A DNA stretch of 55,488 nucleotides from Lentzea tibetensis (GCF_007845675.1 NZ_VOBR01000042.1:1-55488), one strand, 5' to 3'; positions 43,170 to 52,588 are shown, counted from the stretch's first letter. Notes: a model not told the origin generated them from the letters alone. Numbers and translations are program-made.

Positions 43170-43514
43170 CGGGTGGTCGTCGGGGACCTGCACGAGCACG
43201 ATGCTCCGCCCGTCCGGGTCGAGCAGCCACGCCTCGCGCAGGCCCCACGACTCCGTCTTCGGCGGCCGGATGATGTGCTCCTCGAGCTCTTCCGCCACCT
43301 CGTCGACGTCCCTGACCTGCAGCCACAGCTGGGTGGCGCCGGAAGGGGGCTCGTTCACCCTGCCGGACACCTCGAGGAAGGCGCCTCCGAAGAAGAACAC
43401 CGTGCCACCGGGGAACTCCCGGTAGACCGCGAGCTTCAGCACGTCCCGGTAGAACGCGGTCGTCTCGTCCGGGTCGGCCGACCTGATGAGGATTCGGCTG
43501 CTCAGGATCTCCAT
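43146..43514 (-). CDS. VOC superfamily (glyoxalase/bleomycin-resistance-like) protein
   Basis: A 122-residue single-domain protein with two beta-alpha-beta-beta-beta units. It has LIRSADPDETTAFYRDVLKL, FFFGGAFLEVSG, LWLQVRDVDEVAEEL, WGLREAWLLDPDG and a final VLVQVP strand. Metal ligand positions are not fully conserved by eye, so lyase, dioxygenase and binding roles are all possible. Its 3' end overlaps the methyltransferase gene by 24 bases and its start is divergent from the YdeI gene. Confidence 0.85.
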   Translation of the reverse strand: MEILSSRILIRSADPDETTAFYRDVLKLAVYREFPGGTVFFFGGAFLEVSGRVNEPPSGATQLWLQVRDVDEVAEELEEHIIRPPKTESWGLREAWLLDPDGRSIVLVQVPDDHPLRVDSRR

Positions 43515-43533
43515 CTTGGGCATGATGCCCGGC

Positions 43534-44103
43534 ATGGAGCCGAAGTTCTTCCCGACGCCCGAATCCTTCCGTTCGTGGCTGGCGGAGAACCACGCTTCAG
43601 CCGCCGAACTGCTGGTCGGTTTCCACAAGAAGGGCTCGGGACGGCCGTCCATCACCTGGCCCGAGTCGGTGGACCAGGCGCTGTGCTTCGGGTGGATCGA
43701 CGGGGTGCGGCGGTCCTTCGACGCGGACTCCTACACGATCCGCTTCACGCCGCGACAAGCCCGATCGCACTGGTCGAACGTCAACATCGCGCGGGTCGCC
43801 GAGCTGACCGCTCTGGGCTTGATGACGCCCGCCGGGGTGCGAGCCTTCGAGGCCCGGTTGGATTCGAACTCCGGGCGGGCCTCGTTCGAGCAGAAGGACG
43901 TCGCGCTGCCCGACGAGTACGCCGCCGAGCTCCAGGCCGTTCCGGGTGCGTGGGAGTTCTGGTCCGCGCAGCCGCCCGGATATCGGCGGACGGCGACCTG
44001 GTGGGTGATCAGCGCCAAGCGTGAGGAGACGCGGCGCAAACGCTTGGCCGAGTTGATCGAGGACGCGGCGAACGGTCTGCGCATCAAGGGGCTGCGCCGG
44101 TGA
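43534..44103 (+). CDS. YdeI/OmpD-associated family protein
   Basis: The 189-residue cytoplasmic protein has ELLVGFHKKGSGRPSITW, then DQALCFGWIDGVRRS and YTIRFTPRQARSHWSNVN. These are diagnostic of the YdeI family (bacteriocin-protection/OmpD-associated in Salmonella and relatives, role unclear). The start is probably ATG 43534, although ATGs a few codons earlier are possible. The stop overlaps the next gene as GTGA, so it is cotranscribed with the large KAP NTPase. Confidence 0.85.
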   Translation: MEPKFFPTPESFRSWLAENHASAAELLVGFHKKGSGRPSITWPESVDQALCFGWIDGVRRSFDADSYTIRFTPRQARSHWSNVNIARVAELTALGLMTPAGVRAFEARLDSNSGRASFEQKDVALPDEYAAELQAVPGAWEFWSAQPPGYRRTATWWVISAKREETRRKRLAELIEDAANGLRIKGLRR

Positions 44104-46940
44104 ACGAACTCGCGTTAGCCACCCCCGGCGCAGCCGCCGTACTCATCGGCACCGACCGCACCGAATTCGGTGAGTTGCTGGTTGAACAGTGCGGCTTACC
44201 CGAGGACAACCTGTACCTGCACGAGGATGACCTGGTCTCTGTACTCGCCGAGGCAACCGGTGTTCTTCTGATCGTCGTTGACGATCAGACACGGCTGCGC
44301 ATCATCCAGGACGACACATGGAGCCGCCGCGCGGTGTTCGCGATGGTGGCGGGCCCTCAGGTGATCCAAGAGCTCGTCCGGGTAGTACGGCACGGCATCG
44401 AACACGGTCCTGCCAAGCTGACTATGCGAGACATCGCCGAACATGCAAACGCCCGGTTCATCAGGTCCGACGGCGCGGACGAACTGGTCCTCACGTACAA
44501 CGCCGCAGGCGAGGTCTCTCCAGCACACATCATCGCCACCGGCAGACAGGTGGCGGCCATGACCACCACCAGACTCGACGGCTCCAGGGTGTTGGTCGTG
44601 GCTGACGACGAAGCCGTGACGCTGTGGGACCTCGACTCCGAGAAGCTAGTGCGCCGGATAAACGGTCTAGGTGTGGATGCGCAGGCTCTGCGAATGATCG
44701 AGCCCGCTACCTGTGTCATCAGCGGCTTCCACGGTGTGCAGCGCTGTGACCTGAGCACAGGCGAGTACACCGACCTCACCCCCGCCGACGTCACAGACAT
44801 CCCGGTAGTCGACAAGGACAGGATCCTCAGGTTCCGGGACAGCCGGTCGGGCTACAGATACACGGATCACCGCGACCTGCACGATCTATTCAGATTTTGT
44901 GCCGTTGCCCGCGCGAGCGGCACAGTCCTGGCCAGGACTGACGACGCCAACTCGATCATGCTCCATTTCATCTCCCTGGACACCGTGCGGAAGCTCGCCG
45001 CACATAGCACCGAGATCTCGGCGCTGGCGTCGGTGCCGACGCCTGACAGCGACCACTTGCTGGTGTCAGCGAGCATTGGCGGCACGATCCGGGTGTGGGA
45101 CCCGGAAACGGGTATCCAGCTGCGGGTGTTCGTGCCCTTCGAGTCCACGACCGCATTGACCGGATTCATCGGGTTCGACGGCGGGCCGCGACTGGTGTCG
45201 GCGGACCGGAACGGACTCTTGCAAATCTGGGACCTCGGCATGGCTCCTGGCCGGAACACCGGCCCCGTGCTCACCCGAGGCTTCTCGGACCGCGTGTCCA
45301 CAAAGGACCTGCTCGGCCGCGAGGCCGTCGTCGCCACGCTCGTGAGCTCGCTACGGCCGTCCGAGACCGATGACGACGACACCGGCCCGACCGTCATCAC
45401 CGTCGAAGGCCCGTGGGGATCGGGCAAGAGCACGGTCCTCGACCTGGTCCGAAGACGTCTGCACGTCGAACACGGCGGCGAGGACGGCCACCGCAGGCTG
45501 ACCGTGATGGCGGCGGACCGCCTGTTGCGCAAGGCACCCGACGAGCCGGAACCGACGGAACTACCGCCCGCTCGGGTCCCGCTGGTGGCGACGTTCAACC
45601 CGTGGCGCCACCAGTCGAGCGAACAGGTGTGGGCGGGCCTGGCGAAGTCGATCGTCGACGCCGCCGAGCGCACGATGCTCCGCGACCGGGACCGCCGCGA
45701 GCACTACTGGTTCACCCGCAACACCGAACGCATCGACCGCAGGCACACCCAGCGGGAGCTCTGGAAGCGGATCCGCTCTCCCCTGCTGTCCGCGGGTGTG
45801 CTGGGCCTCGGGCTGTCGCTCGTCGCGCACCTCACCAAGCTCGCCACGCCGTGGCCGTGGGTCGCCACCGCCGCGTTGTTCGCACTGGGCCTCGGACACA
45901 CGGCGAAGCGCTACTGCTGGGACCGCGCGTCGGCGTTCCTCCCCGCCGAGCTGTTCACCGGCCCGGTCCGGAGCACGGCGTTCGCCTCCGGCCGGACCGG
46001 CGGCGACCTGAGCGTGCGGGATCCGTTCTACCAAGCCAAGTCCGGTTACCTGTACCTCGTGCAGCACGACGTGAAGGCCGTGCTGCGCAGCCTCGCCGAG
46101 CAGGGCACCCAGCTGATCCTGCTGGTGGACGACCTCGACCGCTGCACGCCGCGCACCACGGCCGAGGTGTTCGAGGCGATCAACGTGTTCCTCGCCGAGG
46201 ACTTCCCGCGCACCCGGTTCGTGCTCGGCCTCGACCCGCTGGTGGTCGCGTCGCACGTCGACCGCGCGTACCAGGAGCTCGCCGACGCGGACATCGTCCG
46301 GCACCCGGACGACCCGAGTCCGGGGTGGACGTTCCTGCGCAAGCTCGTGCAGCTCCCGGTCCGCCTGCCGACCACGACCGACGACAACGTCGAGCACGTG
46401 CTCGAAGCCCACCTGGGCCCCGTGCACCGCGAGGAGCCCGTGGTGACGATCGCGGCAGCCGAGACCCCGTCGGTGACACCTCAGGAAGCCGAGGTGCGAA
46501 CCACGTCCCCGGCACCGCGGCCGATCCGGTCACCGGTCCGCGCCGAGGCGGTGATCGTCGCGATCGAACGGGACGCGAAGGTGCGCGAGTACCTGTTGCG
46601 CAGGCTGGCCGCGCAGCAGGAGCACTCGGTGCGCGAGGAGAAGCGGCTGATCAACGTGTGGCAGTTCTACCTGCGCGTGCTGGCGTCGGCCGACGTCGAG
46701 CAGGCGTGCCACCTGGTCGTGGTCGCCGAGATCGTCACCCGCTGGCCCGCCTACCAGCACCTGCTGCGGCGCAACTGGCAGCTGTTCGCCGACTCCGTCT
46801 CCGACGACGTCGCGTGGGGTGCCGCGCTCGCGAAGGCCGGGTTCAAGCGGGCCGACGAGCGGGCCGCGACGAACCTCCGCGCACTGCTGCTCGACTGCGA
46901 CGCGCAGGCCGTGGCGCAGCTCGCCGACAGATTGCTGTGA
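44100..46940 (+). CDS. Caspase-like remnant / WD40-like / membrane KAP NTPase fusion
   Basis: A 946-residue protein with three parts. Residues 1-125 look like a shrunken caspase-like domain: AAAVLIGTDRTEF, a GVLLIVVDD strand, and a LVRVVRHGIEHGPAKLTMRDI end. The catalytic His and Cys loops are missing. Residues about 150-385 hold irregular WD40-like blades (AVTLWDLDSEK, TIRVWDPETG, LLQIWDLGM). Residues about 400-946 form a KAP P-loop NTPase with Walker A GPWGSGKST (437-445), Walker B LILLVDDLDRC (Asp677/678, Asp680, Arg681) and an inserted hydrophobic hairpin (about 561-600). KAP NTPases are membrane-linked and often occur in conflict systems. The first 1.2 kb looks less GC-rich than the rest, suggesting a joined module. 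The GTG start overlaps the YdeI stop. Confidence 0.8.
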   Translation: MNELALATPGAAAVLIGTDRTEFGELLVEQCGLPEDNLYLHEDDLVSVLAEATGVLLIVVDDQTRLRIIQDDTWSRRAVFAMVAGPQVIQELVRVVRHGIEHGPAKLTMRDIAEHANARFIRSDGADELVLTYNAAGEVSPAHIIATGRQVAAMTTTRLDGSRVLVVADDEAVTLWDLDSEKLVRRINGLGVDAQALRMIEPATCVISGFHGVQRCDLSTGEYTDLTPADVTDIPVVDKDRILRFRDSRSGYRYTDHRDLHDLFRFCAVARASGTVLARTDDANSIMLHFISLDTVRKLAAHSTEISALASVPTPDSDHLLVSASIGGTIRVWDPETGIQLRVFVPFESTTALTGFIGFDGGPRLVSADRNGLLQIWDLGMAPGRNTGPVLTRGFSDRVSTKDLLGREAVVATLVSSLRPSETDDDDTGPTVITVEGPWGSGKSTVLDLVRRRLHVEHGGEDGHRRLTVMAADRLLRKAPDEPEPTELPPARVPLVATFNPWRHQSSEQVWAGLAKSIVDAAERTMLRDRDRREHYWFTRNTERIDRRHTQRELWKRIRSPLLSAGVLGLGLSLVAHLTKLATPWPWVATAALFALGLGHTAKRYCWDRASAFLPAELFTGPVRSTAFASGRTGGDLSVRDPFYQAKSGYLYLVQHDVKAVLRSLAEQGTQLILLVDDLDRCTPRTTAEVFEAINVFLAEDFPRTRFVLGLDPLVVASHVDRAYQELADADIVRHPDDPSPGWTFLRKLVQLPVRLPTTTDDNVEHVLEAHLGPVHREEPVVTIAAAETPSVTPQEAEVRTTSPAPRPIRSPVRAEAVIVAIERDAKVREYLLRRLAAQQEHSVREEKRLINVWQFYLRVLASADVEQACHLVVVAEIVTRWPAYQHLLRRNWQLFADSVSDDVAWGAALAKAGFKRADERAATNLRALLLDCDAQAVAQLADRLL

Positions 46941-46983
46941 AAGCGGCTGACGGTCCGGCGGCGGAGAACCGGACCGTGCCGAC

Positions 46984-48333
46984 CTACGGCGCGAGCGGAC
47001 CGACGTCCGCCGTCGTGAGCGCCTTGCGGGACACCGAACCGCCGAACTCGTCCGCACCCACGTCGAGCTTGCCGGTGCGGGCGTGCGGGTCGAAGTCGGC
47101 CGTCACGTACGAGTACGTGCCCGCCGACGCGTCGATCGCCGGACTGCCCGCGCCGAGGTGGAACAGGCCGTTGGCGTCGCGCGTCAGCTTCGGGTCGACC
47201 GAGCGGTAGCCGGACGACGGGATGCTGCCAGCCGTGCCGCCCCACACGATGTTGCCCTCATAGCGGACCGTCGAACCGCTGCGCATGTCGACGAGCTTGC
47301 TCGACTTGCCCTGGATGACGTTGTTGGCCACCACGCAGTCCTTCGGCAGGAAGGCACCGCCGTCGCTGTCGACGACCGCGCCCGTGCCGATCAGCGTGTT
47401 GAACGCGACCGTCACGCGGTCCGGCCGGTCGTGCAGCTTCGACGTCGGGCCGCTGTCCGCCTCCTTGCCCGAACCGAACACCATCGCCCGGTCCCGCGTG
47501 TTCTCCACGTAGTTGTTGATGATCTTGTGATCGTTGCCGTGGAAGCGAATTCCGCTCTGGAACAACACGTTGCCCTCGACGACCGAGCGGTCGCCGTGGC
47601 GCAGCACCAGGAAGCCCTTGCTGTCGCGCATCGTGTTGTAGCGGACGATGTTGTCCGACGACTTCACCGAGATCGCCTCGGAGTCGCCGTTCGCCTTCTC
47701 GAACAGGTTGTGTTCGAGAATCGTGTTCGCGGATCCCTTCTGCCGCCAGCTGTTGCCGATCCGGACCGACTCGCCTCCGTTGCCACCGCTGAACTTGTGG
47801 TTGTAGAAGTAGTTGTGGTGCACCCACGACCGCTTGGCCATGCCGTTGGCGCCAGGACCCGAGATGTGCACGTACACGCCCTCGTTCGTCCTGTTCTGGA
47901 ACATGTTGTGGTCGACCTCGGCGTCGTCGCCGCTGACCTCGACCCAGCCACCCGCGTCGTCCGGGATCACCGGCACGTCGATCTCGAGGTTGTTGCGCGT
48001 GATCCGGACCCGGTGCGAGTCCGGCGGGATGGCCAGCCTCCCCTTGTGCCGCAACGTGAACCCGGTCAGCACGACATCGCTCGCGCCGGAGGCGAACACG
48101 AAGCCCGCGCTGCCGCGGATCTCAGCCTTGCCGACGTTCGCCGCGGCCACGGTGATGCCGGACTTGCGGATGGTGATGGCCTTGGTGGAGGTGTAGACGC
48201 CGTCCGCCAGCTCGATCCGGGCGCCCGGCGCAGCGGCGTCGATGGCCGTCTGCAGTGCGGCAAGGCTGGTGACCGGCGCGACAGGCGCGGCGGTCACCAG
48301 ACCTGCCAGCAGTAAGACCGCGCCCGCGATCAC
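46984..48333 (-). CDS. Secreted PL6-family lyase (chondroitinase B-like), copy 2
   Basis: A 449-residue parallel beta-helix enzyme with a short signal peptide (MIAGAVLLLAGLVTAAP). Hallmarks are DHNMFQNRTNEGVYVHISG, NGGESVRIG, NLFEKANGDSEAISVKSSDN, LVLRHGDRSVVEGN and RFHGNDHKIINNY. Lys224 and Arg245 are 21 residues apart, the spacing of the catalytic K250/R271 of Pedobacter chondroitinase B. PL6 enzymes cleave uronic-acid polymers such as alginate or dermatan by beta-elimination with Ca2+. The GTG start overlaps the stop of its upstream paralogue (GTGA). Its stop lies 43 bases from the convergent KAP gene. Confidence 0.88.
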   Translation of the reverse strand: MIAGAVLLLAGLVTAAPVAPVTSLAALQTAIDAAAPGARIELADGVYTSTKAITIRKSGITVAAANVGKAEIRGSAGFVFASGASDVVLTGFTLRHKGRLAIPPDSHRVRITRNNLEIDVPVIPDDAGGWVEVSGDDAEVDHNMFQNRTNEGVYVHISGPGANGMAKRSWVHHNYFYNHKFSGGNGGESVRIGNSWRQKGSANTILEHNLFEKANGDSEAISVKSSDNIVRYNTMRDSKGFLVLRHGDRSVVEGNVLFQSGIRFHGNDHKIINNYVENTRDRAMVFGSGKEADSGPTSKLHDRPDRVTVAFNTLIGTGAVVDSDGGAFLPKDCVVANNVIQGKSSKLVDMRSGSTVRYEGNIVWGGTAGSIPSSGYRSVDPKLTRDANGLFHLGAGSPAIDASAGTYSYVTADFDPHARTGKLDVGADEFGGSVSRKALTTADVGPLAP

Positions 48334-49676
48334 GGCGCACCCGGCCCGACATCGGCCTTCGTCAGCGCCTTGCGGGAGACCGAGCCGCCCTGCTCGTCGG
48401 CACCGACGTCGAGCTTGCCGGACCGCGCGTGCGGGTCGAAGTCGGTCGTCACGTACGAGTAGGTGCCGACGGACGCGTCGATCGCCGGGCTGCCCGCGGC
48501 CAGGTGGTACAGGCCGTTGGTGTCGCGCGTCAGCTTCGGGTCGACCGAGCGGTAGCCGGACGCGGGGATGCTGCCCGCGGTGCCGCCCCACACGATGTTG
48601 CCCTCGTACTTGACGGTCGAGCCGCTGCGGACGCTGGTGAGCGCACCGGAACCCTGGATGACGTTGTTCGCGACCACGCAGTCCTTCGGCAGGAACTTGC
48701 CGCCGTCGCTGTCGATCACGGGGCCCTTGCCGAGCACGGTGTTGAACGCGACCGTCACGCGGTCGGGACGGTCGTGCTCCTTGGACGTGGGCCCGCTGTC
48801 GGCCTCGCTGCCCGACCCGAACACGATGGCGCGGTCACGGGTGTTCTCCACGTAGTTGTTGATGACCTTGTGGTCGTTGCCGTGGAAGCGGATGCCGGTC
48901 TGGAACAGCACGTTGCCGTCGACGACGCTGCGGTTGCCGTGGCGCAGCACGATGAAGCCCTTGCTGTCGCGGATCGTGTTGTAGCGCACGATGTTGTCGG
49001 ACGACTTGATCGAGATGGCCTCGGAGTCACCGTCGGCCTTCTCGAACAGGTTGTGCTCGACGATCGCGTTCGCGGACTTCGACTGCTTGTGGCTGTAGCC
49101 GAGCCGGATGGACTCACCGCCGTTCGCGCCCTTGAACTGGTGGTTGTAGAAGTAGTTGTGGTGGATCCACGAGCGCTTGGCTATGTCGCTGCCCGGCCCG
49201 GTGATCTGCAGGTACACGCCCTCGTTCGTGCGGTTCTGGAACGTGTTGTGGTCGATCTGGACGTCGTCGGCCCCCACCGACAGCGAGGCGCCGGACTTGT
49301 TGCCGGTGTAGGTGTTCCGGGTGATGCGCGTGGCCTGCGCCTCGGGCGGCACGACCATGCCGCCGTAGTTCTCGAAGACGAGACCCTGCACGGTGACGTC
49401 GCGGACGGCGCCGAGCGTGAACGCGCCGGAGCCGGTGATCACGGCGCCGCCGACGTGCTCGGCGGTGATCGTGACGCCGGAGGTGTTGATGGTGATGGGC
49501 CTGTTCGCCCGGTACACGCCGTCCGCCAGCTCGACCCGTTCTCCCGGCTGGGCGGAGTCGATGGCCCATTGCAGCGCGGACACGCTGGCCACCCGGACGG
49601 CATCGGCCGACGCGGGTGTGTGCACGCAGAAGGAAACAAGAACTGCCGCGCCTAGCGCGGCCAGTGAGCGGTACAT
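48330..49676 (-). CDS. Secreted PL6-family lyase (chondroitinase B-like), copy 1
   Basis: A 448-residue paralogue of the following gene, near-identical in the core (RFHGNDHKVINNYVENTRD, DGDSEAISIKSSDN, VLRHGNRSVVDGN, VDPKLTRDTNGLYHL). Lys224, Arg245 and Glu219 sit at the catalytic and calcium positions of chondroitinase B. The signal peptide runs from MYRSLAALGA to PASADA. ATG 49676 follows GGGAG by six bases. It differs most in the first third, around residues 100-140. The two genes form one operon of exported uronate-polymer lyases. Confidence 0.88.
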   Translation of the reverse strand: MYRSLAALGAAVLVSFCVHTPASADAVRVASVSALQWAIDSAQPGERVELADGVYRANRPITINTSGVTITAEHVGGAVITGSGAFTLGAVRDVTVQGLVFENYGGMVVPPEAQATRITRNTYTGNKSGASLSVGADDVQIDHNTFQNRTNEGVYLQITGPGSDIAKRSWIHHNYFYNHQFKGANGGESIRLGYSHKQSKSANAIVEHNLFEKADGDSEAISIKSSDNIVRYNTIRDSKGFIVLRHGNRSVVDGNVLFQTGIRFHGNDHKVINNYVENTRDRAIVFGSGSEADSGPTSKEHDRPDRVTVAFNTVLGKGPVIDSDGGKFLPKDCVVANNVIQGSGALTSVRSGSTVKYEGNIVWGGTAGSIPASGYRSVDPKLTRDTNGLYHLAAGSPAIDASVGTYSYVTTDFDPHARSGKLDVGADEQGGSVSRKALTKADVGPGAP

Positions 49677-49717
49677 CGCCAACTCCCGGAGTGGTCGTTG
49701 GCGGCGGTGATCTGACG

Positions 49718-50149
49718 CTACCGCAAGATGCCAGCTGGTGGGCTAGTGCGGAATAGGCCGAGCGCCACGTCCAGCGAGCGGACTCGGGGCAGATCGGGCA
49801 CATCGCCCAGGTCGAACCACTTGGCCTGGTCCGTGCTGCCGCCCACCTCGTCCCGCAGCTCGCCGCCCACGATGCGGACCTCGTAGAGCACGCGCAGCGC
49901 GTGGTAGTCCCGCTCGGCCTCGTGCCGGAGCTCGGAGTCGATGCCGAGCAGCCGCTCGACCTCGATGTCGTGGCCGGTCTCCTCCTCGAACTCGCGGATC
50001 ACCGCGTCGTGCGGGTGCTCGCCGTGGTCGATGCCACCGCCGGGCAGGATCCACTTCTTCCCGTCGGGTCCGAGCCACCGCGCCAGCAGAATCCGCTCGT
50101 CCTCGATGCACACCCCGTACGCGGCCACCCGCTGCTTCTGGACCCTCAT
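49718..50149 (-). CDS. Nudix hydrolase
   Basis: A 143-residue protein with a complete Nudix box, GGGIDHGEHPHDAVIREFEEETG (key residues G-x5-E-x7-REFEEETG), at about 37-60. It hydrolyses a nucleoside diphosphate linked to another group; the substrate is not predictable. The start ATG 50149 is ten bases after the amidase stop, so it is probably translated from the amidase mRNA. Confidence 0.9.
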   Translation of the reverse strand: MRVQKQRVAAYGVCIEDERILLARWLGPDGKKWILPGGGIDHGEHPHDAVIREFEEETGHDIEVERLLGIDSELRHEAERDYHALRVLYEVRIVGGELRDEVGGSTDQAKWFDLGDVPDLPRVRSLDVALGLFRTSPPAGILR

Positions 50150-50159
50150 GGACCCGAGC

Positions 50160-51653
50160 CTAGAAGGACGGCGGGATCCTCGTGTGCCATTCGGTGACCC
50201 GCTGGTAGGTGTCCGCGAGCGAGGCCAGCGCGTGCTCGGAGCGCGGCGGGCCCATCAGCTGCGCGCCGACCGGCATGCCGGACTCGCTGAAGCCGCACGG
50301 GAACGCGACCGCGGGCAGTCCGGCGAGGCTCGCCGGGAAGGTGAACGGCGTCAGCACCGGGACCAGCGGGACGCCGTCGACCTCGGAGATGCCGTGCGGC
50401 AGGTCGGTGACCGGCGAGGTGGGCGTCAGCAGGACGTCGACCCGTTCGAAGAGCGCCGCGTACTCGCGCTTGATCGCGGCGCGGACCCGTTGCGCGTGCA
50501 GGAAGTCCGTGATCGGCACGACCCGGCCGATGTCGAGGAACGCCTGGATGTCGTCGGCGAACGGGCCCTGGTCGCGGAACTCGGCGGCGGCTTCGGCGAA
50601 CACCAGCACGGTGGCCGCGGCGGCGGTGACCTCCAGCGACGGCAGTTCGACGGGCTCGACGCGGGCGCCCAGGTCCTTGAACGTCTCGACGACGTTGGTG
50701 GTGTGCGGGTGCTCGACGACGCCGATGCGGACGTGCTCGGGGCTCAGCGAGCGCAACGCCGCCGTCCCGCCGAGCAGGACCTGGAGCAGCATCCAGCAGT
50801 CCCGCGCGGTGCGGGCCATCGGGCCGACCGCGTCGAACGTCGGCGCCAGCGTCATGACGCCCTCGCGCGGCACCAGCCCGTGCGTCGGCCGGATCGCCGT
50901 GGTGCCGCAGAACGCCGACGGCAGCCGCAGCGACCCGCCGGTGTCCGTGCCGAGCGCGGCGGGGACCTGCCGGGCGGCGAGCGCCGCGGCCGACCCGCCG
51001 GACGAGCCGGACGCCATGCGGTCCGGGTTCCACGGGTTGCGGGTGTGCGGCGTGGACACGCCGTACGCGATCTCGTGCGTGGCGGTCTTGCCGACGAGGA
51101 TGCCGCCCGCCGCGCGCAGCCGGGCGACGACGACCGCGTCCCACGGGGCCGTGCGCCCGGCGAACACCGGGCTCCCCCACTCGGTCGCGAGCCCGTTCGT
51201 GTCGATCAGATCCTTGACGGCGAAGGGGATCCCGTGCAGCGGACCGGCGGGCCACGCGGCCTCGGCGACACCCGCCTGCGCGCGGGCCGCCTCGTCGCTC
51301 CTGCGCACGAACGCGCCGATCACCTCGTCCGTCGCGGCGATCCTGGCGAGGCACGACTCCAGCAGCTCCTGCGGCGACAGCTTGCCCTCGCGGATGGCCT
51401 GCGCGGCCTCCAGCGCACCCAGCTCGTGCGGCTGCGCCACGTCCGGCACCTCGACCGGCAGCGGGCTGCTGAACGGCAGTTTCCTCAGCTGCGGGGCCGG
51501 TGCGTCGTCCGCGCCGGCGACACCGGCGATCACCTCCGCCGAGCCGGTGAGGAACGGCAGCGCCCACTCGAGCCTGCGGACCCGGTCAGCTGTCGCGTCC
51601 ATGCCGAGGAAGCGCGCCACCGCCGCGAGATCGTCAGCCCGTTGCGTTCTCAT
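50160..51653 (-). CDS. Amidase signature family enzyme
   Basis: The 497-residue amidase has the Ser-cisSer-Lys triad: Lys in GIPFAVKDLIDTNG, cis-Ser in MASGSSGGSAAA, nucleophile Ser in GTDTGGSLRLPS. A non-catalytic N-terminal extension of about 75 residues precedes the core. It hydrolyses an amide or acts as an acyltransferase; the substrate is unknown. No GatB or GatC is nearby, so it is not a tRNA amidotransferase subunit. ATG 51653 starts 11 bases after the preceding gene's stop. Confidence 0.88.
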   Translation of the reverse strand: MRTQRADDLAAVARFLGMDATADRVRRLEWALPFLTGSAEVIAGVAGADDAPAPQLRKLPFSSPLPVEVPDVAQPHELGALEAAQAIREGKLSPQELLESCLARIAATDEVIGAFVRRSDEAARAQAGVAEAAWPAGPLHGIPFAVKDLIDTNGLATEWGSPVFAGRTAPWDAVVVARLRAAGGILVGKTATHEIAYGVSTPHTRNPWNPDRMASGSSGGSAAALAARQVPAALGTDTGGSLRLPSAFCGTTAIRPTHGLVPREGVMTLAPTFDAVGPMARTARDCWMLLQVLLGGTAALRSLSPEHVRIGVVEHPHTTNVVETFKDLGARVEPVELPSLEVTAAAATVLVFAEAAAEFRDQGPFADDIQAFLDIGRVVPITDFLHAQRVRAAIKREYAALFERVDVLLTPTSPVTDLPHGISEVDGVPLVPVLTPFTFPASLAGLPAVAFPCGFSESGMPVGAQLMGPPRSEHALASLADTYQRVTEWHTRIPPSF

Positions 51654-51664
51654 CCAGGCTGAGG

Positions 51665-52588
51665 CTAGCCGACCCTCGGCGCGAAACGACGGTTGAAGAA
51701 GTCGAAGTCGTACACGGTGCCGAACCGCGCCTCATCCGTCCAGCCGAGTGTCCGGAAGGGATCACCGGATGAGCCGCCGCCGGGACGCACGGACACGGTC
51801 TCGCTCTTGCCGTCGTACCTGACGTCCACCGCGAGCTCCCAGTCGTACTGGTGGTCCCGCGCGATGGCGAGAACATCGAGCACCAGCGGTTCGCCTTTCT
51901 CCAGGTACCGGAAGTTGACGTCGAGGTAGGGCCGGAGACCGTCGTCACCGCGCACCTCGGCCCTCGGCTCGGACGACGTGTCGAGGTCGAGGTAGACCTC
52001 GTCGAGTGTGCCCCCGCCCTGCGGCGGACCGAAGAGCAGCGTGCCGCGAGGTGGCTTCTCCTTCGCGAGCACCTTCGCCCTGACGTCGACCAGCTGAACC
52101 TTCTGCTCCCTGTTGCCGGTGAGGGTCACCTTCACGTGGGTCGACCCGACGCAGAGGTTGGGCTCGTTCGGCTTGTAGGTGGGGTTCACCCTCGTACCGC
52201 CCGAGGTCTGCGCCAGTGCCTCGAACTCCGGCCGCACCGGATCCGGGTGCCGGTGCTCGTCCAGCACCAGTTCGCCCTCGATCGCGGCGGCTTGCGCGGG
52301 CGTCAGGTCGTCGCGGAACACCCACGTGCCCGCGTCGAGCGCGAACGGCGTCACCTGCGCCAGCAGAGCGGGCGCGGACGCGAGCTGCTCGTCCTTGGCC
52401 CGGTCGACCGCGCGCTGCGCGTCCACCGCGGTCTGCGAGGTGCGCACCCACTGCACGAGCGCGATGATCATGCCGAGCACCGTCAGCGCCACGGGCAGCC
52501 AGAACTTCCAGGTCTTCTCACCGGTGCGCACCGGTGCCGGGCGTCCAGCTGTTCTCGGCCGTCTCCTGTTCGCCTTGTTTCTCCCCAC
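51665..52588 (-). CDS. Single-pass membrane protein of unknown function
   Basis: The 307-residue protein has a basic N-terminal tail (RRRPRTAGRPAPVR), one membrane segment at about 28-47 (FWLPVALTVLGMIIALVQWV) and a long hydrophilic domain. The domain opens with a helix (AQRAVDRAKDEQL) and then becomes beta-rich, ending in FFNRRFAPRVG. The domain is probably outside the cytoplasm. No family is recognised. It starts at GTG 52588 and lies just upstream of the amidase gene, possibly in the same operon. Confidence 0.7.
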   Translation of the reverse strand: MGRNKANRRRPRTAGRPAPVRTGEKTWKFWLPVALTVLGMIIALVQWVRTSQTAVDAQRAVDRAKDEQLASAPALLAQVTPFALDAGTWVFRDDLTPAQAAAIEGELVLDEHRHPDPVRPEFEALAQTSGGTRVNPTYKPNEPNLCVGSTHVKVTLTGNREQKVQLVDVRAKVLAKEKPPRGTLLFGPPQGGGTLDEVYLDLDTSSEPRAEVRGDDGLRPYLDVNFRYLEKGEPLVLDVLAIARDHQYDWELAVDVRYDGKSETVSVRPGGGSSGDPFRTLGWTDEARFGTVYDFDFFNRRFAPRVG

